DNA from: Chelativorans sp. J32
GTDB taxonomy: Bacteria > Pseudomonadota > Alphaproteobacteria > Rhizobiales > Rhizobiaceae
DNA: 64,000 nt
Reading direction: 5' to 3'
Assembly: GCF_000518985.1 (NCBI RefSeq)
Contig: NZ_JAEQ01000003.1
Location: 62,001 to 126,000 of the forward strand
Positions 61,207-64,000 of this stretch are shown here, piece after piece. Positions within the stretch are counted from its first letter, which is position 1. Each line of letters begins with the position of its first letter. The position numbers were made by a program, and so were the translations under genes. A model generated the notes under the pieces. The model was not told where the DNA came from. It saw nothing but the letters and a program-made list of their open reading frames with translations, and did not search any database.

Positions 61207-63380
61207 GACCGCGGCCTCCAGCCGAGCAGCCGCATCGCGTTGGCAGTTACGAGAACTGTCGCCCCCGTATCGGCAAGGATTGCGGGCCACAGGCCCGTCA
61301 CCCCGGCGATCGTGGTGATGAAGAACAGCGCCTTCAGCCCGATGGCGATGCTGATATTCTGCCGGATATTCGCCATGGCGCGCCGTGATAGCTCGACCAT
61401 TGCTGCAATATCGTTCATCCTGCCATGCAGGATGGCGGCGTCGGCTGTCTCCAGGGCGACATCCGTGCCGCCGCCCATCGCGATCCCGATATCGGCTGCT
61501 GCGAGAGCCGGCGCATCATTGATCCCATCTCCGACCTTGCCGACCTTGAGCCCCTGTGCCCGAAGACCTTCCACGATGCGGCTCTTGTCGGCGGGAAGGA
61601 GTTCCGCCCTGGCCTCGATCCCGAGCGAGCGCGCCACCGCCTCTGCGGTGCGACGATTGTCACCGGTAAGCATAACTGTGCGGATTCCTTCGGCCTTAAG
61701 CCGGGTAAGGGCGGCGCGGGCGTCGCCGCGCGGCTCGTCGCGCATGGCGATCGCACCGAGAATGCGGTCATCTGCCAACAATACGGAGACTGTCTTGCCC
61801 TCGTCATAAAGGACTTCAATTTTGCGGCGCTGCTCCTCTGAGAGCGGCTGGCGTTCGTCTATCGCCTTGGCGGAGCCGAGCAGAACCTTCCGGCCTTCGA
61901 TGAAGGCGGTTACGCCTTTGCCGCTCAATGCGGTGCTGTCTGCGCTTTCCGGGATCGAGATCCCCTCCTGCTCTGCGCGCTTCAGGATTGCGGTGGCCAG
62001 CGGATGGCTGGAGCCGCGCTCCAGACCTGCCGCCAAGCGCAGCACTTCCGACTGATCTTCGCCAAAGGCAACGATGTCCGTTACGGTCGGCTTGCCTTCG
62101 GTGAGCGTTCCAGTCTTGTCGAACGCAATAGCCTGCAATTGGCCGAAGCCCTCGAGCACGGCCCCGCCCTTCATGAGGAGCCCCCGACGAGCACCGGCTG
62201 CTAGAGCCGCCGCAATGGCGGCCGGAGTGGAGATGACCAGTGCGCAGGGGCAACCGATCAGAAGAATGGCCAGTCCCTTGTAGATCCATTCAGACCATGC
62301 GGCTCCCCCCAGGAGGGGCGGCAGGCAGGCAACCAACGCTGCAAGCACCATCACGCCTGGCGTGTAGTAGCGGGAAAAACGATTGATGAAGCGCTCCGTC
62401 GGCGCCTTCTTTTCCTGTGCTTCCTCCACGAGCTTGATGACGCGGGCGATGGTATTGTCCTCGGCCGTCGCAGTGACGCGAATGCGAAGAACGGCATCGC
62501 CGTTGATCGTCCCCGCGAAGACGGGGTCTCCCGCTTCCTTTGCCTTCGGGATGCTTTCGCCCGTAACGGGTGCCTCGTTGACGCTGCTCTCTCCCGAGAC
62601 CACGGTGCCATCGGCAGCAATCCGGTCGCCGGGGCGCACAAGGATGGTATCTCCGACGGCCAGGCGATCGGCAGCGATTTCCTGCAAACCGCCGTCCCTT
62701 TCCACGCGCGCGATCTTCGGCACGAGGTCCGCCAACCCACGGATGCTTGCGCGGGAACGGTCCGCAGCCACCCCCTCCAGCAATTCGCCGACGAGGAAGA
62801 GGAAGATCACGACGGCTGCCTCTTCCACCGCTCCGAGGAAGAGGGCGCCTACGGCTGCGACCGTCATAAGCGTTTCAATCGAGAAAGGCGTTCCCGTTAT
62901 GGCGCCTGCAAAAGCGCGCCTGGCAATCGGTATCAGCCCGACAAGCATGGCAGTGGCGTAGAGCCAGAATTCATACTGAGGCGCCAATGCCGCGACCGCG
63001 TATGCGACGAGGAACGCAAGCCCCGAAGCAAGCGTCAGGCGGACGGCGGGCCGATGCCACCATTTCCCTTCGGTGGGCGCATGCGAGGCATGAGAGTGCC
63101 CCTCGTGAGAGGCCTCGTTGCCATGGATCTCTTCGCGGGTGAGGGTATGGCCCTGAGCCGGAGGCTGGATCCGGTAGCCGAGCCTGGTCACCTGCTTCGT
63201 GATCTCAGGTTCCAGGTGTATGCCGGCAGAATGCTCCACCGTCATTGAACTGTTCATGACCGAGATGGCGACATTTTCGACGCCCGGAATGCGGCGCACC
63301 GCAGACTCGATCTTCTGTGCGCAGCTTGCGCAGTCCATGCCTTGGATCTGGAACCGGCTTTCGCGTGCGGATTCGACCAT
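61203..63380 (-). CDS. Zn/Cd/Pb-exporting P1B-type ATPase (ZntA/CadA-like)
   Basis: The 725-residue pump has an N-terminal HMA domain (GMDCASC, Cys17 and Cys20), then a His-rich linker (about 90-110; HEGHSHASHAP). The transmembrane metal motif is CPC near residue 377 (GCPCALVISTPAA), with phosphorylation at DKTGTLTEG, the SSHPLA motif, and GDGINDAPALAAADIGIAMG. A conserved aspartate in the last helices (ADTGATVLVTANAMRLL) marks the divalent P1B-2 class. It exports zinc, cadmium or lead and is divergent from a MerR regulator with a typical operator between them. Confidence 0.92.
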   Translation of the reverse strand: MVESARESRFQIQGMDCASCAQKIESAVRRIPGVENVAISVMNSSMTVEHSAGIHLEPEITKQVTRLGYRIQPPAQGHTLTREEIHGNEASHEGHSHASHAPTEGKWWHRPAVRLTLASGLAFLVAYAVAALAPQYEFWLYATAMLVGLIPIARRAFAGAITGTPFSIETLMTVAAVGALFLGAVEEAAVVIFLFLVGELLEGVAADRSRASIRGLADLVPKIARVERDGGLQEIAADRLAVGDTILVRPGDRIAADGTVVSGESSVNEAPVTGESIPKAKEAGDPVFAGTINGDAVLRIRVTATAEDNTIARVIKLVEEAQEKKAPTERFINRFSRYYTPGVMVLAALVACLPPLLGGAAWSEWIYKGLAILLIGCPCALVISTPAAIAAALAAGARRGLLMKGGAVLEGFGQLQAIAFDKTGTLTEGKPTVTDIVAFGEDQSEVLRLAAGLERGSSHPLATAILKRAEQEGISIPESADSTALSGKGVTAFIEGRKVLLGSAKAIDERQPLSEEQRRKIEVLYDEGKTVSVLLADDRILGAIAMRDEPRGDARAALTRLKAEGIRTVMLTGDNRRTAEAVARSLGIEARAELLPADKSRIVEGLRAQGLKVGKVGDGINDAPALAAADIGIAMGGGTDVALETADAAILHGRMNDIAAMVELSRRAMANIRQNISIAIGLKALFFITTIAGVTGLWPAILADTGATVLVTANAMRLLGWRPRS

Positions 63381-63410
63381 GAACCTACTCCTTGAATTCC
63401 TATGATCCCA

Positions 63411-63441
63411 GGCTTACTTCCTCTAGTGACTATAGGAGCAA
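63411..63441 (-). promoter_or_regulatory. MerR-controlled promoter of the metal ATPase
   Basis: On the minus strand -35 TTGCTC (63441-63436) and -10 TAAGCC (63416-63411) are 19 bases apart, the long spacing MerR activators correct. The spacer holds the dyad CTATAGT-C-ACTAGAGG, close to the operators of PbrR/CadR-type regulators. Confidence 0.85.
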
Positions 63442-63448
63442 GAGAAAA

Positions 63449-63877
63449 ATGAACGCCCGCAGCATCACGATCGGTGAAGCCGCTCGGCAGAGCGGTGTAA
63501 AGGTCCCGACGATCCGCTTTTACGAGCAGATCGGGCTTCTTCCTGCTCCCTCGCGAAGCGAAGGCAACCGCCGGCAGTATGATGAGAAAGATCTAAGCCG
63601 CCTGGCCTTCATTCGCCATGCACGCGAACTGGGATTCGATGTTGCGGATATCCGCGAGCTTCTAACCTTGACAGAACAGCCCCAAAGCTCTTGCCATGAA
63701 GCGGATAGCATCGCGGCGCGGCATCTGCGGGAAATCGAGGAAAGAATCGCAAAGCTCCAGGCACTGCGAGGCGAGTTGAAGCGCATGGTCAATGAATGCG
63801 GCCACGGCAAAGTGTGCGAGTGTCGCGTTATTCAGGTCTTAGCGGATCATGGCCGCTGCCAGAGCGATATTCATTAA
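63449..63877 (+). CDS. MerR-family heavy-metal regulator (CadR/PbrR/ZntR-like)
   Basis: The 142-residue regulator has the N-terminal winged helix (TIGEAARQSGVKVPTIRFYEQ, GLLPAPSRSEGNRRQYDEKD) and a coiled-coil dimer helix (about 85-115). Metal-binding cysteines are at SSCHEAD, at NECGHGKVCECRVI and in a final DHGRCQ. The cysteine arrangement fits divalent-metal sensors. The ATG at 63449 follows AGGAG; it is divergent from the ATPase gene it should control. Confidence 0.9.
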   Translation: MNARSITIGEAARQSGVKVPTIRFYEQIGLLPAPSRSEGNRRQYDEKDLSRLAFIRHARELGFDVADIRELLTLTEQPQSSCHEADSIAARHLREIEERIAKLQALRGELKRMVNECGHGKVCECRVIQVLADHGRCQSDIH

Positions 63878-64000
63878 ACGCGTTTAGCGCCGCGACACGA
63901 AATCGCCTCCGCTTTCGCTTATCCGTTGCATAAACGCAACGGTCCACACCCAGCGTGGTGTGCTTGCGATCGGTATATGCGACCATGGGTTGTGTATGGC
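63878..64000. other. Window end: short stem-loop, no gene
   Basis: After the merR stop only a 7-base-pair hairpin (CCGTTGC-ATAAAC-GCAACGG, 63923-63942) is visible, without a T-run. Nothing else can be supported before the window ends. Confidence 0.5.

Noticed and set aside
56657-63942. TATCCGTTGCAT present near 56657 and again near 63920
   Set aside because: A 12-base match is expected by chance in a 64-kb window and the flanks do not align.
1-64000. CRISPR arrays, transposase genes, integrases and attachment-site repeats
   Set aside because: I looked for regularly spaced repeats, DDE or tyrosine-recombinase motifs and flanking inverted repeats and found none.

Overview
The window is gene-dense, GC-rich DNA (apart from two AT-richer stretches) from an alphaproteobacterium, most likely of the Hyphomicrobiales (Rhizobium/Phyllobacteriaceae-like). 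The basis is the gene content: a homogentisate pathway, an AglEFGK-like sugar transporter with a LacI regulator, a SitABCD-like metal transporter behind rhizobial-type Mur boxes, an AnmK of the rhizobial type and an ECF sigma factor paired with a DUF4142 gene. The assignment is by recognition, not by search. I saw no rRNA, convincing tRNA, insertion sequence, phage gene or CRISPR array.

Layout, 1-23 kb. The window opens in the end of an iron(III) ABC permease and its binding protein (1-1268), followed by an AT-richer, almost gene-free island (1335-3111). Next is a tightly overlapped operon (3112-11733): a XoxF-type PQQ alcohol dehydrogenase with the lanthanide-site aspartate, its XoxJ partner, a lipoprotein cytochrome c, then a complete caa3-type terminal oxidase with CtaG and another cytochrome c. 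An aminotransferase and a GntR regulator are divergent, followed by an LLM-class flavoenzyme (11.7-15.0 kb). An ECF sigma factor, a DUF4142 protein and a cupredoxin (15.0-16.7 kb) share a duplicated promoter motif, GGGAAC-N16-CATCCAAT. The tyrosine/homogentisate genes (hppD, hmgA, fumarylacetoacetase, maiA) with Lrp and MarR regulators occupy 17.8-23.1 kb.

Layout, 23-40 kb. A four-gene cassette (asparagine synthase-like amidotransferase, acyl carrier protein, AMP-dependent acyl ligase, NadE-like synthase) converges on a surface-glycan locus of the Wzx/Wzy type: flippase, GNAT-like transferase, Wzz/GumC-like protein, polymerase, polysaccharide deacetylase, three glycosyltransferases and a VanZ-like protein. 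A divergent pair next to it encodes a short HemK/PrmC-like methyltransferase and a second, paralogous GNAT-like protein. I regard this locus as the best candidate for an undescribed system, perhaps decorating a glycan with an amidated, carrier-bound acyl group. That function is inference.

Layout, 40-64 kb. A TrpXYZ-like ABC transporter lies next to cell-wall amino-sugar recycling genes (anmK, murQ, a GlmS-like SIS deaminase, nagA). Then come a LysE exporter, rlmN, the Agl-type sugar transporter with LacI regulator and palindromic operators, and a roughly 870-base gene-free interval that may encode a structured RNA on the minus strand. The window ends with a Mur-box-controlled manganese transporter (sitABCD) whose SitC carries a DtxR-like tail, and a ZntA/CadA-type P-type ATPase divergent from its MerR regulator.
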